From Pseudoneurospora amorphoporcata (lineage: Eukaryota > Ascomycota > Sordariomycetes > Sordariales > Sordariaceae), in assembly GCA_033297205.1 (NCBI GenBank), contig MU859096.1:62001-126000 (forward strand): 64,000 bases of DNA, given 5' to 3'. The notes beneath the pieces were generated by a model, which saw nothing but the letters and a program-made list of their open reading frames with translations, was not told the origin of the DNA and made no database searches. Made by a program: the position numbers and the translations under genes. This document shows positions 48,801 to 60,267 of the stretch, one piece after another; the stretch's first letter is position 1; every line of letters begins with the position of its first letter.

Positions 48801-49857
48801 ATGTCGGCAAATAGCATGTCGGAAAAAAAGATTATAAAATGGTGAAAAGGGACGACTGGAGGTTTCTTTGCGCACGTCGCCCCGGGCAGACGGCCAGCCT
48901 CACTCGACACATAAAGCTAGCCATATTCGCAACTGCTTCTTGAATACGAAGTAACTACAGAAGGAATAGGCGCTTAAAAGAGTGGAGGATTGCCTTGGGG
49001 CATAGCGATATATGGTATATATAGACGGACGGCTCAAAATATAAACACTTCATCCCTGCTGCATGGCGTCACCAACATAAGGACGAGTTTCCACCTGGTG
49101 ATGGTTAGGTAGACGCCTAACAAGCGTGTTTTCCAGTGCCAAACTCCGTTGCTTGCAACCCACGAGAAGAAGCCATGTTCGTCTCGCTTGGCCTTGAAAG
49201 CTGTACAGTTTCCCTACAGTGGGCGATACTTTCATCCGATGATAGCCTCACTTCACAGAAAGCAATGAGGCCTCCTCCGCATCATCCGTTTTTTTGACTT
49301 GAGCACTGAAGATCGATCGAGGCATCGGTAATAAGCTTTCTCCGCTTTTGTTGACCCCATTGCGAGGCTTTTCCTTTTTGCGCCGCCAAGGGCACGTCAA
49401 CTGCCATGCACACATCTCATCTCCGCGCCCTGCCCTGCGGAGAAGGGCGTTTACGTTTCGGCGAACAGGGCTGAAATAGGTAAAGAGAGCAACAGGGGAC
49501 CCACCCCCCCCCCAACAACCACCAAACAAAAACACAGAACCGCTGAATGAATCATGAACCAACCAACCAATGTCGTGTGTTTCCGAGTGATTGGGCGATT
49601 GAACAAGATTGGGAATGACGTCATTGTCAGCCTTCAGCCTTAGAGATTCAACAAGCTGACGCGACGAGGAGAGTGAGATGAACCAACAGGTATGTTGGAG
49701 GAAGGAGCGGAGATGATCAAATACATACTGTGGAAGAGAAAAAGCAGAAGAGTTCACAGTAAAATCCGGGGAAATGTTTCATCGTTTCAGAAACAGAACA
49801 AGGAGACGGCAAGGATCAAAGGTCCCGGCCCTTTGACTGGAAGTGTTCGAAATGGGT
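48801..49857. other. Intergenic region between argininosuccinate synthase and the transposon
   Basis: This is 3' UTR and spacer. An open frame at 49248-49757 (-) has no recognisable features. A C10 run lies near 49505. Confidence 0.4.
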
Positions 49858-49860
49858 TAA

Positions 49861-49905
49861 GGGTATGATCTTTTTTGGGATGGGGAAGCTCATTCCAGCG
49901 TTTTT
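49861..49905 (+). repeat. Left terminal inverted repeat of the Harbinger element
   Basis: Matches the reverse complement of 53290-53334: first 15 bases identical, then GGATGGGGAAG and CATTCCAG shared, with a few substitutions and one single-base gap. Confidence 0.92.
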
Positions 49906-49932
49906 TCCTGCTTTTTCTTGCCAAGTTTCTTT

Positions 49933-49999
49933 TTCCGAGGTCCGCTAGACTGATTTGGGTAGCAGTTTTACGGGTCGATGTGTCCGTCAGACCTCGGAA
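49933..49999. repeat. Subterminal hairpin near the left end of the element
   Basis: A perfect 10-bp inverted repeat, TTCCGAGGTC (49933-49942) and GACCTCGGAA (49990-49999), is separated by 47 bases. A related pair, CCGAGGT and ACCTCG, lies near the right end (53154-53160 and 53231-53236). Confidence 0.8.
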
Positions 50000-50111
50000 T
50001 GAGAAACAAGGTCCACAACTTTGTACCTCGCTAAGAAGAGCCCTTGCTGGGCCACAAAATTCCTTATAAGGTATAGATCTACGTCGATTCTGCCGTTTCT
50101 TGGCGGTTGGA

Positions 50112-51461
50112 ATGAAAACACCACAATGTAATTCTCTTCCTCATTCTAAGCAGGATTCTCTGAAATCTATGCTGAGTCAGCCAACTGCACGTGCCACCAC
50201 CACCTTCGATATCAACAACACTTACATCGACAATCTCAACACCATGGTATCCCAACGGTTCAAGCAAATCTCCTTCGCGTATGCCGCTGTTTTGGGTATA
50301 CGAACGGTCTTATCATTACCGCAGTTATTGCGGCAACCTTATCAACGGATCCATGACGGCAAGCCTGTTGACGCTCGTATGTTTGCGGATAAACTGTATC
50401 ATGGGTCAGCAAAGCAGTTTCGAGACCTGTTTAGAATGGACCAACCTGCCTTCGACCAGCTCGTTGACTGGTTGGTAAAACACACTGGTCTACGGCCGTC
50501 GCGGCACCAGTCCATCCACCAGAAGGTCATGGTCGCGTTGTATATCCTGGCACAAGGCGCCTCCCAACGAAATACGTCGCATTATTTCCAGATTAGCCAA
50601 AGCAGTGTACACAAGATAATGGATGACATGCTTCGTCGGTTCGTTATCTTACACAAGGCGTTTGTACAGCTGCCGGAGGATAGTTGGTTGGATCCGTATA
50701 TTGAACTCGATCCGAGGTACAATGCCTTCAACGGTTGCATTAGTGCTATTGACGGGACCCATATTAGTGCCTTTGTGAGATCTGAGTATGCGATACGTTG
50801 GCGTGATCGAAATGGACGAATTACGCAGAACGTATTTGCTGCCGTCAGATTTGATGGGTCTTTCAGTTACGTTCTGGCGGGGGCAGAGGGATCGATCAAT
50901 GATGCTTCGTTGATTGCTCAAGCTTTTGCGCGGTCATTTCGTGTCCCTCTGGGTCGTTATTATCTTGTTGACTCTGGTTTTGCGGTACGACAGGGTGTTG
51001 TAATGCCCTTCACGAATGTCAGATACCATCTGCAAGACTGGAAGACGGGAGGGAGGAAGCCAAAGACTAGGAAGGAATTATATAACTTACGTCATGCCCG
51101 CTTGCGGTCTGTTGTGGAGCGCGCTTTTGGTTGTATTAAGAAGATGTGGAGGATTGTAAGGGAGATGAAGTTCGAGTACGATATGAGGCATCAGAAGGAT
51201 ATCGTATATGCCGTGACCGGTATCCATAATTTTCTATTGAAAGTAAAGGCGGGTTCGAGGGTGTTTAGCGAAGAAGAAATGGCAAATCTCGAGCTTGCTC
51301 GCGGTCGCGCAAGTAGAGTAATTGCTACCCAAGACTCGTATCACATCCGCCATCTTGCCGCGCTTGTAAGTTGGGAAAACTGGCAGCGATACCTTCGTGA
51401 GAATGGCGCCAGAATAGTGGAGGATGAGGGTGGTGACGACGACGAGGTAATGTATAGATGA
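50112..51461 (+). CDS. PIF/Harbinger DDE transposase (HARBI1-like, DDE_Tnp_4)
   Basis: Nuclease that cuts and joins the transposon ends. From the ATG at 50112 it has 449 residues and no intron; an alternative start is the ATG at 50169. An N-terminal helical part includes FRMDQPAFDQLVDWL, and a helix-turn-helix-like segment follows (LAQGASQRNTSHYFQISQSS). The DDE core comes next. The first Asp is in AIDGTHISAF (residue about 214), the second Asp in YLVDSGFAVRQGVVMPF (about 287), and the Glu in VVERAFGCIKKMWRI (about 336). The spacing between the second Asp and Glu, 49 residues, fits the family. The C-terminus is acidic. No catalytic residue is missing. It converges on the Myb-like gene, whose stop lies about 210 bp away. 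Confidence 0.95.
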   Translation: MKTPQCNSLPHSKQDSLKSMLSQPTARATTTFDINNTYIDNLNTMVSQRFKQISFAYAAVLGIRTVLSLPQLLRQPYQRIHDGKPVDARMFADKLYHGSAKQFRDLFRMDQPAFDQLVDWLVKHTGLRPSRHQSIHQKVMVALYILAQGASQRNTSHYFQISQSSVHKIMDDMLRRFVILHKAFVQLPEDSWLDPYIELDPRYNAFNGCISAIDGTHISAFVRSEYAIRWRDRNGRITQNVFAAVRFDGSFSYVLAGAEGSINDASLIAQAFARSFRVPLGRYYLVDSGFAVRQGVVMPFTNVRYHLQDWKTGGRKPKTRKELYNLRHARLRSVVERAFGCIKKMWRIVREMKFEYDMRHQKDIVYAVTGIHNFLLKVKAGSRVFSEEEMANLELARGRASRVIATQDSYHIRHLAALVSWENWQRYLRENGARIVEDEGGDDDEVMYR

Positions 51462-51674
51462 GGGTATAAGAATAAGGGAGAAAAAATAAGGGAGAAAAAA
51501 TAACGAAGTGTAAGAAGGAGGGTGTGCGGGGGAAGGGTAAAAATCCCATCTGTGTTAGATTTTTCTATTAAGCAACTACATATATAATGCCATCTGATGT
51601 ATGTGGATTTATCTAGAATATCTGGATTTATCTGAAATATTTGAAAAAACAAGCATACTCGTATACCCCTACTT
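51462..51674. terminator. Shared 3' region of the two convergent transposon genes
   Basis: These 213 bp separate the two stop codons. They are A/T-rich and carry short direct repeats (GGGAGAAAAAATAA twice near 51477-51505). They probably contain both polyadenylation regions, but no precise signal can be assigned. Confidence 0.4.
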
Positions 51675-53081
51675 TCACTCCTCCTCCTCCTTCCACTTTT
51701 GCACATACAACCACTTTACCTCCTCAATCACGCTATTGTATTTGACCGCCCTCATTGGCCTCCTCTCCATATAATCGATCACAGTCATCATCTCCTCCGC
51801 CGTCAGTTTATCCGCAAACCTCTTGTTGATATCTATCGCCGCCTTCTGGAAGTCCGCCGCGCCAGGCAGACTAGCGAGGAGATTCGCCGCGCTCACCAAC
51901 GACTCCCCAAGCTTGTCAATAATACTCGAGGCCGCCGCGATGGAGGGGCGGGGTGTGCGTCTGCTTCTAACGGAGACCGCGTCTTCATAGTTAACGGCGA
52001 CGGGCGTGCGGTTAGGATCGGTCTCGCGGTTGCGTTTCTGGACAGTGGTCTCACGAACAGGCGTGTTGGGTTGTCCCTGACTGTCATTTTCATCAGAGGT
52101 ATTGCTAACCCGCGCTCTCCGGTCAGCAGGATTTTCGTCCCCGCCAATCTCCCCTGCCTCGGAGATATTGTGGCCCGCAGCTTTCTCCCTCCAGTACACA
52201 TCCTCGTATACAGACCGGTCGCCCAGAGGGGTGGTGCGCAACCAGTTGTAGTTCTTCGACTCAGTGTTCCGTTGGTTCAGAAACTTTGCCCATATTTCCT
52301 CCGAGGCTTTGGGGAGATTGGTCTCCCAGTCGTACGCAACTCCCGAGGTCTCGAGGACCGTTTTCCATATACAATACCTCGCCTTCTCGTTGTCATACTT
52401 GCTTTTGATTGCCTTGGCCGTCCAGAGGTCACCAAACTCAGGCCAAGCTTGGCGGCAGAGGTTTAGCACATGCTCCCAAGCTTCGCCCCAGTTGCGGGCA
52501 TTGGTGGAGGCAAAGAGGTCAGCGCGTTTGGCATCTTGAAACCACTTCATGATCTGGTCAGTCATATCACGAGTGTAGTTGATGCGGGTGGGCTGGGTAG
52601 GCTGAGTGGGTTGGGATTGACCAGTACGAGCCTTCTTACGCGGCTGACTGGCAGACTGGCTACCCCTCTTCGTTGGAGTAGTCAACTGACTTGATTGACT
52701 GGGCTGGTGAGATGGAAGGATATCATAGCTGACGAAAGCGTTTATACTAGATACACTACTGTCAACAGTTCCCATGGAATGGGGAGAGCCCACAGCTGCT
52801 GGCGCACTAACAAGTGCACTGACAGGTATGGGGGAAGGCGAGCTCTGGCTCTGCAAGCTCTGGCTCTGGCTCTCGCAATCAATCTGATATACTTGAGAAT
52901 CGAGAGAGTGATCGATTTGAGAGGGTTGCTGAGTATGAGGCTGAGTGGCCACGGCTGGCTCGCTGCCATACATAATGGGGTCACTATTGCAGTCGAGATA
53001 CTCAGCAATAGTCATCCTCCGGTTGGCGGCCGGCAAGGAGGACAGGTTGATCGCGGCTTCGTATGGAGTATTCGAAATCAT
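51675..53081 (-). CDS. Harbinger partner protein with Myb/SANT-like DNA-binding domain
   Basis: Second gene of the element. In other PIF/Harbinger systems the Myb-like protein binds the ends and carries the transposase into the nucleus. The ATG at 53081 gives 468 residues; the frame extends further upstream but without an ATG. Residues 1-145 are Ser/Gln-rich, with a local Gln-Ser repeat. PRKKARTG at about 147-154 is a candidate nuclear signal, followed by a Gln/Pro/Thr repeat. The trihelix-type domain lies at about 167-251 with the tryptophans MKWFQDAKR, NWGEAWEHVL and PEFGDLWTAKAIKSKY. A short SRRTPRPS basic stretch and a C-terminal helical region ending in acidic residues follow. The frame is intact. 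Confidence 0.88.
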   Translation of the reverse strand: MISNTPYEAAINLSSLPAANRRMTIAEYLDCNSDPIMYGSEPAVATQPHTQQPSQIDHSLDSQVYQIDCESQSQSLQSQSSPSPIPVSALVSAPAAVGSPHSMGTVDSSVSSINAFVSYDILPSHQPSQSSQLTTPTKRGSQSASQPRKKARTGQSQPTQPTQPTRINYTRDMTDQIMKWFQDAKRADLFASTNARNWGEAWEHVLNLCRQAWPEFGDLWTAKAIKSKYDNEKARYCIWKTVLETSGVAYDWETNLPKASEEIWAKFLNQRNTESKNYNWLRTTPLGDRSVYEDVYWREKAAGHNISEAGEIGGDENPADRRARVSNTSDENDSQGQPNTPVRETTVQKRNRETDPNRTPVAVNYEDAVSVRSRRTPRPSIAAASSIIDKLGESLVSAANLLASLPGAADFQKAAIDINKRFADKLTAEEMMTVIDYMERRPMRAVKYNSVIEEVKWLYVQKWKEEEE

Positions 53082-53289
53082 GTTGTTGATGTTGTCGATA
53101 TGGTTTTTTGGCTGGTAAAACACGTCGTGGAACAACAAGACAGCGAAGATATACCGAGGTACGTGTCATTTACGAAGGCGGTGAGCCGGAAAGTGACAGC
53201 TAACCAGATTTGTGATAGTCTACAGAGTGGACCTCGTATGCGGTACAACTGGGCAGTCCCACCCTCGAGAACCCACCAGAAAGTACAGA

Positions 53290-53334
53290 AAACACTGGAA
53301 TGGGCCTTCCCCATCCTGAAAAAGATCATACCCT
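53290..53334 (-). repeat. Right terminal inverted repeat of the Harbinger element
   Basis: The reverse complement begins GGGTATGATCTTTTT and matches the left end over about 45 bp. It is followed directly by TAA. Confidence 0.92.
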
Positions 53335-53337
53335 AAA

Positions 53338-56300
53338 GCTGGAATTCCTTTGAGGTTCGCTGTGCACGACACCAGCAGGAGATGTGTAAGAAGGGCACAG
53401 CCACAGTTAACTTGGCTCGGTTCCTGGAAGCTTTCTAAAGAGAAGTATCTCTCTGAAAACAAGTTGCTATACAGGTTGTTTGTATCGTTCAAGAGTCTCG
53501 GCTCACTCTCTCTTCATCGTTGTTGATATAAATTTTCTGCCAGGTACAACACATTCCACACTCCCCGAACTTGTTATACCAAAACACCAAGAACGTTGAT
53601 GAAAACCACCGTCTCCCATCTTACCCAGCTCAGGAAGCGGAAAAAAAAAAAAGAAGAACTAACAAGAAAAGAAAAGAAGTTTACCATAATTGGCTGTTAT
53701 ATCGCACTCTCGAAGTTGGTTTGCTTCCCTTTCTTCCCCGGTCTCCTCAGTGCCGTGTTAGTTTCCGCGTATAAAAAGAACACGACAAACAGTGAGCGCT
53801 TCCCTGGAAGCAGAAAATAGACGAGGACGGACGTCCCCGAGGCCCCCACTTTTGTTCTTTGGGTCCCTTTACAACTTTGATGATTTGATCAGGGCTGCCC
53901 CTTGTTTACAGAAAGAGGCACGACACAGTTTCGATCGGATGAGAAGCTCTAGAAAGCGAGAAAATGCAGCTCTCACTCCCTATTCACACACATCGTAATG
54001 GACGCGCAGGATCACGCAAGGCGCTTTACAGTTGATACGGTACGTACGGTATTCAGTCGGTTGTTAGCTTGCCAGGGATGTGTGGAATCGGCCACCACAC
54101 TACCGAAGCGAGCGACAATGCGCAACATGCAAGATTCGGGGATCAGTTCACTACTACGGGATCGCGTAGAGTTTCCTTTCATGGCAAGTTTGATAACTTT
54201 TATAGACGACGTACGGCTTTTGTTGGTTCGTGTTCGTGCAAGAGTTTCGATGTTACTTACCCAACCCGTGGACGAAACCCCGTTGTTAAATAATACTGAG
54301 TGGTGTTGAAGATAACTTCAAGCGAGGGAGAGTATGGATGAAGTCTGAAACATGGGTATTTCGGCAAGGTAGCTCTATGTAGTAAGATGTTATTGCGGGT
54401 GAAATGCAGACGAGGATCAAGGACCCCCTCCCTCCCTCCCCCCCCCCCCCCCCCGCGGCCACTTTTGATTCCCGCTCCTTCTGGTCAAAAACCTTCAAGT
54501 CGGGATGCTCTGCTAGAACAAGAGTTCTAATCATTGGAGAACCGAACTTCTCACGAACCATTTGTGGTGATCAACATCACAAGAACTATACCCCACACCT
54601 TTGTTGAGTCTTCCAAGCTTGACTGGCTGCTTCATTCAAGTCGTTAGCCAGTCACTGCCCTCCCTCCCACTCTCGCTACTTTCGCCTCCGCAACTGTCCA
54701 TCCTCAGTTTTACACTACGAAGTTCGGTTCGTTAAAGCAGCGTCGTAGTGCCTCCGGGTTTGCGAAACAGAACATCTTTCCCTGCATGTCCTGTGGGGGA
54801 AACACGGGTCGACGATGATAGGCCGGCCGGGCCGTGTTTGAGACCTGGGATCCGGAGGAACCTGGACTCATTCTTTCTCGCCCAATTTTGTTTTAAAAAA
54901 AAATATTTTTCGGTCCTGTAGTGTAAATCGTCTGCATTCCTTTTACTACACGTGTACTGGGATCTGAAAACTTCTCCTTTACTTGAGATGAGAATACCTC
55001 AACCTCAAGACCTCTAGCTGTTAGTTGAGTTGGAGACGAACAAGCGTTGCCTCTTCCTTTTTTCTCGGAGGACTTCTGGATGTCGGGAAGTCCTCATTCG
55101 CCCCTTCCCGGTTCTCAACCTAAAGTGTTGATACGTACCTAATGTCTTTCCACGAACAGACGAGGCGTCCCGTCTCTTGAGTGCGATTGCGGTGCCAAGG
55201 CGATCTGGTCTCGGTCCTCTAATCTCGCTGTGTCTGACACAAAATCTCTTTTACACCACTCAATTGGCTAAAGTGCCGGATATCATAGTACTTGCATAAC
55301 AACCGTGGTGGTTCAAAGTTTTCAAGCTTCCATCAGAATCCTGTCCAGTTTGCCCGAAAGGGCCGAGGCGGAAATGGTACAGTTCGTATATCGTCCATAG
55401 TCCAACTTATTGCTATTTCGGACTCTGCCTGAGTGAGTGTTCCTGAGTCAATCGATAAATGACTGGCTAGGAGACGACGACAACGACGGGACTGATGGCA
55501 AAGGTCGGCCGGCTTCGAAGATGGAAAGAGGAGAAAAGACGGGACCCCCGCGCGCGCAGCTGGAGAAAGGTACGGCGCCCGGACAGAGATCGATCCGTGA
55601 TCCATCCATCAATCAACCGATCAACAGCGGTTGCCTTCCTGCAGTAGTGTAGTGTACAGTACGGGGTAGCATCAGCGCCGCTCTTGTGCTTGCAGTAGCG
55701 GCTTTTCGGCACGCATTCGTCCCCATCGAGCAGGCACTGTGGTCGGTGAGCCAGTGATTGGAAGCCATGACAGTCCTCAATGGACACGCGGACTTTTGGG
55801 CTTCAGGATGAGAAAACGACGACGCCAGGAACGGTTGCTCGGTCTGAAAATGGAAAGAAAGAACGTGGAGGAGAACCACGCCTCACGCCTCTGAGAGGGG
55901 TCTGGACAACCGCCACAAACCGAATAAGGGAGGGGGAAGACGTTATCGCTTTCTCCACTGTCATCTTCCCCTCACAACCTAAGACAAGAACCCGTTCGCC
56001 GGTCTCATTGCTCACTTTCCAGTGCCCTGCGTCTCGTCGCTGAATGGCTTCAGGGCCTCTGTGGCGTCATGCACAGTTGTCCGTGCCCTTTCGCGAAGTG
56101 TGGTGGGCGCTTCGAGCTCAGAGTGGCCAGTGGATTTGTTGAAGCTACTGTAATGCGAGTGTTTAGCGCCAGTGAAATGGCATGGCAATCAAATGGCACG
56201 CCAGGCTCGGAGCAAGATGCTTGTGCCTGTGCCTGTATTCAGAGACTCCATCTCTTCGATGACGAGACTTCGACCATCGATGAACCTCCTTCACGGCATC

Positions 56301-59300
56301 TTGACATGAGATTTCAACCGGCCGAGGGCGGCGGCTTTTAGGGTTGTTCTACACGAGGATGGTGGCGTGGCCCGCGTGGATAGAACATGGTTGAAGTGAG
56401 TAGTCAGCGGCCTCGACAGCTCTCTTTTCACATTCTCACATTGTTCTTCCGAAGATTCCTGATATCGCAACTTTGTCTGATAACTGCTGGATGTGTGAGC
56501 CGTTGGTAAGTAGTGGCGTTTTGATAAACCTCAACCTTACAGGAATGTACGTATATACGTATGCAATGCACATGTGAGTGTGTGTGCGGTTCATCATGAA
56601 GTGGTGGTGGTGATGATACCGAAGATGGTGTCTGGGACCACCGGTTCCCTTTCTCCTCGAGACGAACGAACGAACGAATTGATAACGGAACAGTGTCTGC
56701 TGCAACACCAAACACACACATCCCGCATCATATCCGCCGCTGCCACACTTGAAAGACGAACGAGTTCCGTATCGAAACATTGCCCCGCCCTTATAGCTGA
56801 GGTGATCAGCCGGCTGGCCAGAAGCGTCGTCCGTTCCTGTTCAGGAAGGCCGAGTGTATGGCTCGAGAATAGTCACTGAGATGAGCAAACAGAACGAATC
56901 TCACCGAACGAGGAGGACGAGCCACACGCAACTCCTGGCGAAAGAAAGACCACACGAGCCTTTTCCCAGTCTGGCACACATTGTACACTTTAGGAGTTGC
57001 AAACGAATAGATGTGCCACCAACAAGAACTTGTAACAAGAAAAAGGAATGTTTGGGAAGCGTGCAAGTTGAGGTGACCATATCACGTCCCCCGTCCCTCA
57101 CCGCCCCCCCTGTAATTCCTGGTCCTGTACCCCGTAAACTCCATACTTGATTGTACCCCATACTCTTCTTCATCGGGGATGCTGGGTAAAGCCGGTCGGC
57201 ATATAGTTTTCACTCTATACACTTTGTGTAGGGATACCGACAGATTCGGTTCAGAGAACGATGAACCCCGTTCGTCATGCAGTGAGAGCACCGCCGAGCA
57301 CCGGCCGGAATTCGTCTTCAATAGACGGGAGGTAGGGGGGATGATCCCCCACACACCTCCAGTTAAACAGGTGCTACGCCGCGATACCCACCAAGATTGT
57401 TATGGTAGTGTATACCTCTTGAGAAATATGGTTCATCAGCACAATCCCAGCGTCAACCAGCAGGTACCCAGAAGACAGGGCAAGACAACTTTTACGCCAG
57501 GGAGGGACAGCAAGTTGCCAAGAGGCGAAATAAGTTCAACATCCCAGGCTCTCCAGGTACACACACAAAAGTTTAACCTCAGCGGCATAGGGACGGCAGG
57601 GTTAAAATTTAGATGAACGGTATCAAAGAGCGTCGTTTTAATTGGTAGGGGGGTACCTGACAAGGACAGCAAGGGAGGCGCAGGCTGGCACGTACCTGGC
57701 CAAGTACCAGGATAAGTATCTTTGCACATCATACCTGACCTACAGACCTCGTTCACTTGGCTGGCTGGAGGCTTTCGGTGTGCTGGGCCGTGGACATTGG
57801 ACAACTGCCTGCCACAGGTGATGGTGGGTTTTAAGGAGAGGAATGGCGAAATAACCGTGTCCATCCTGAACCATAGCCGAGAAAAACAAGATGGACAGAG
57901 GACGTCGGTTGACAAGGGGGGATGAGGGGAATTGCTAACGAGATTCAGGATGTTCCTAATTCCCCACGCTTTCTGCCACCTGCATGGTGGACATTTTGGG
58001 TGCCGATGATGTGTGAACCGGCGTATACGGGAAACGAGCTGGGGAACAGATGCCGAAAACGAAGTGGGAAGCTCAACATGAGTCGGAGACCGGCTCGGCC
58101 TTGCGATGGCGACGATACCGATAATGGGAAGGCGTTCGCCCAGGGCGTTGTGCAACTGACGGACTCGGCGAGTATGGAGAACCTTGTTGCCCACCACCAC
58201 CACTTTAAAATGTCGCCAAATTGGGAGGCAACATGCGACATGGGGTCTAGAGTCTTTGAACTCTTCCAGTAAAAATAGATGACTAGAGTTGGTGAGAAGA
58301 TTTATATAAGACTGTTGTGCCATGGCCCACTGCTTGGTCCTCGGCATGTAATGAAGTTGCTTGAGCCGATTCTCAACTTTGAGGTTCAAAATCAAGAAAT
58401 CTGTCACTTTTTTGTTGCTCCCGTGACCATGTCGGACCTGCTCCTACCCTGATTCCTTAGCTGCTCGTCACTCTGGATACAGGTTCGTGAATATAGCCCA
58501 CATGCGTGTGAGGTGCTGTCGTACTTCCCTGATGCTGTGCCTTTTGAATGCTCCAACTCAACGCAACCACGGACTCCCGCTTGCGACTGAGCGGTGCGTA
58601 TGCGTAGTGGTATGTGTGGTGTACAGCAACTGTTGCATCAGGTTTCTCAGAGAAGGCGGTGGAGAATGTGTCTCCCAAGGTCAATTTCCCCTTTCCGCTT
58701 CCTGGATCTCTGGCGATATGGATGTCCTTGGTTGTCTTTGATGCGAGTCCCAGCTCCTGCTTTCCCGTCTGTACTCTGAACTTTGTCCGCCGTGGCATAT
58801 CCGCACATGCCTCTCTTGAAATCCGATGTCAGACTTTGGAATCCTCCTTCCAAGGCTGGAGTAAATCCACGTATCTCTACTCCGGAAGAAGTGGTGGACG
58901 ATGTAAGCAACAGGGTTCTTAGTACTACTTTATTGAGATGCGAACCATAAGACCAATCTCTTTTTTAGTTGGGGAGCTGGCATTGGATATTCAAGCTCAA
59001 CCACTCAATCGACTGCTCATCACTCCTTGGAAGATCTTCGTCTTCAGTTCTTTTTCTTCTTCTAGAAAGATGAAAACCAGCGCACCCGCCCTTCTTTCCA
59101 AACATGTTCCCCGTTTGCGGATACCGATGGGTGTCGTAGCGCCGGCCTGACTGAGGTGGCTGCTGCAAACCCACTTGGCAATCCACCGCGAATCCCATTA
59201 CCCCTGGTTTATGCTGGTTTTGGTAAGTTGTGCAGGAGTGGATGCGCAGCGGACGAGCCTGGAGCCAGGTGCGCCAGGCACACGACGGCACACTGGTACC

Positions 59301-60267
59301 GCATTGGCACGCTCGGCCAGGGGAGGCCCGGAGAAAGGAACCCACACCCACTGCACTCTGGCTCCAGCACGTGCAGCACAGTGCACCGGCCGTCCCACAC
59401 CTTTCATGAGTTTCTTCCCTTCTGGGGACTGAGTTGCAGGCGCACTGGAGGGTGACTGGACGCAACAACCAGCAGCGGCCAGGACCTGGAGGCGCAGATG
59501 CGCGGCTCCCGTTGGCTGGTGTGCCCAAGAGGGCCCCACTTTGTGGTTTTTCTGTTGTGTTTCGTTCCGCTCACCCTCCCGTCCATGGACCGTCCACTCC
59601 CACTGCATCTTCACCTTTCCATTTCCTCACTCTTTCCACCACCCCGTTCTCCCTCTTCACCATCTCACCGTCGTCACTTGTCGTCGACACCACCCTTCCT
59701 CTTGGTTCAATTCCAGCAGCAGATCTTGACCGATTTGCGCTGGCTTGACCGTCCACTCCTTTAACCAGAATCTTTTAAGTTATCGTCGCCAGCGTCACTT
59801 TTGCTTCGCGTCGAAACTCTCTAATTCTTTGTTGCCCTGCCTTTTCTCTTCTCGTCTTTGGTTGCTCGTCTCTGATCTGACTTGACCATTGGTACGTTTC
59901 TGTCTTTCGCGATTTAGCTTGCGTTATGATGGCTTCCATGACTCTTCATGAATCACCTTTTACTTCTCTAGCGCTCAATCGTCCAATCCGCAGTCATTCA
60001 CTACCTAGACATATGGCATTCAAGCTGTATTACACCTCTCTTGTCGCTGACATTGCCTACTCTAGAGTCTCAGGTTTGCAATCCATCGCCTTGTAATCCT
60101 TTAATCGTCACAACCTTCCCGACCTCACCACCACTTTCGCCTTCGCCTTCGCCAACCGCAATTGCGTCGACGTGCTAGCAACCCTCGTTTCCCCCGACAA
60201 TTAATGTCGCTTACCTTCAACTAAGTCTTCGTTGTTTGTGGTGCCGCGGTGCGGCTTGGAAAGAAAC
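53338..60267. other. Gene-poor region of about 7 kb
   Basis: No gene that I can support. A run of 18 C lies near 54436-54453. The frame at 57436-58407 (-) is open for 323 codons, but its translation has no domain and no codon pattern like the neighbouring genes. The last kilobase is probably the promoter and 5' UTR of the proline-rich protein gene. A possible leader intron runs from a GTACGT donor near 59892 to a CTCTAG acceptor near 59971. Confidence 0.5.
54436..54453 (+). repeat. C homopolymer of about 18 bases
   Basis: An uninterrupted C run follows CCCTCCCT units in non-coding sequence. Confidence 0.85.

Larger units (their letters stand above)
49858..53337 (+). mobile_element. Complete PIF/Harbinger DNA transposon with TAA target duplication
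   Basis: The element proper spans 49861-53334 (3474 bp) and is flanked on both sides by TAA (49858-49860 and 53335-53337), the 3-bp TWA-type duplication typical of PIF/Harbinger. Both ends begin with the same 15 bases, GGGTATGATCTTTTT, and stay similar for about 45 bp (left 49861-49905, right 53290-53334). Looser similarity continues for more than 100 bp and includes a hairpin at each end. Inside are two convergent genes without introns: a DDE transposase (+) and a Myb/SANT-like DNA-binding protein (-), the two proteins this superfamily needs. Both frames are open with no stop codons or frameshifts. The element therefore looks autonomous, recent and possibly still mobile. Confidence 0.93.

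Noticed and set aside
52695..53336. 213-codon plus-strand frame ending at the right TIR
   Set aside because: It is antisense to the Myb-like gene and runs into the terminal inverted repeat; no transposase-like motif.
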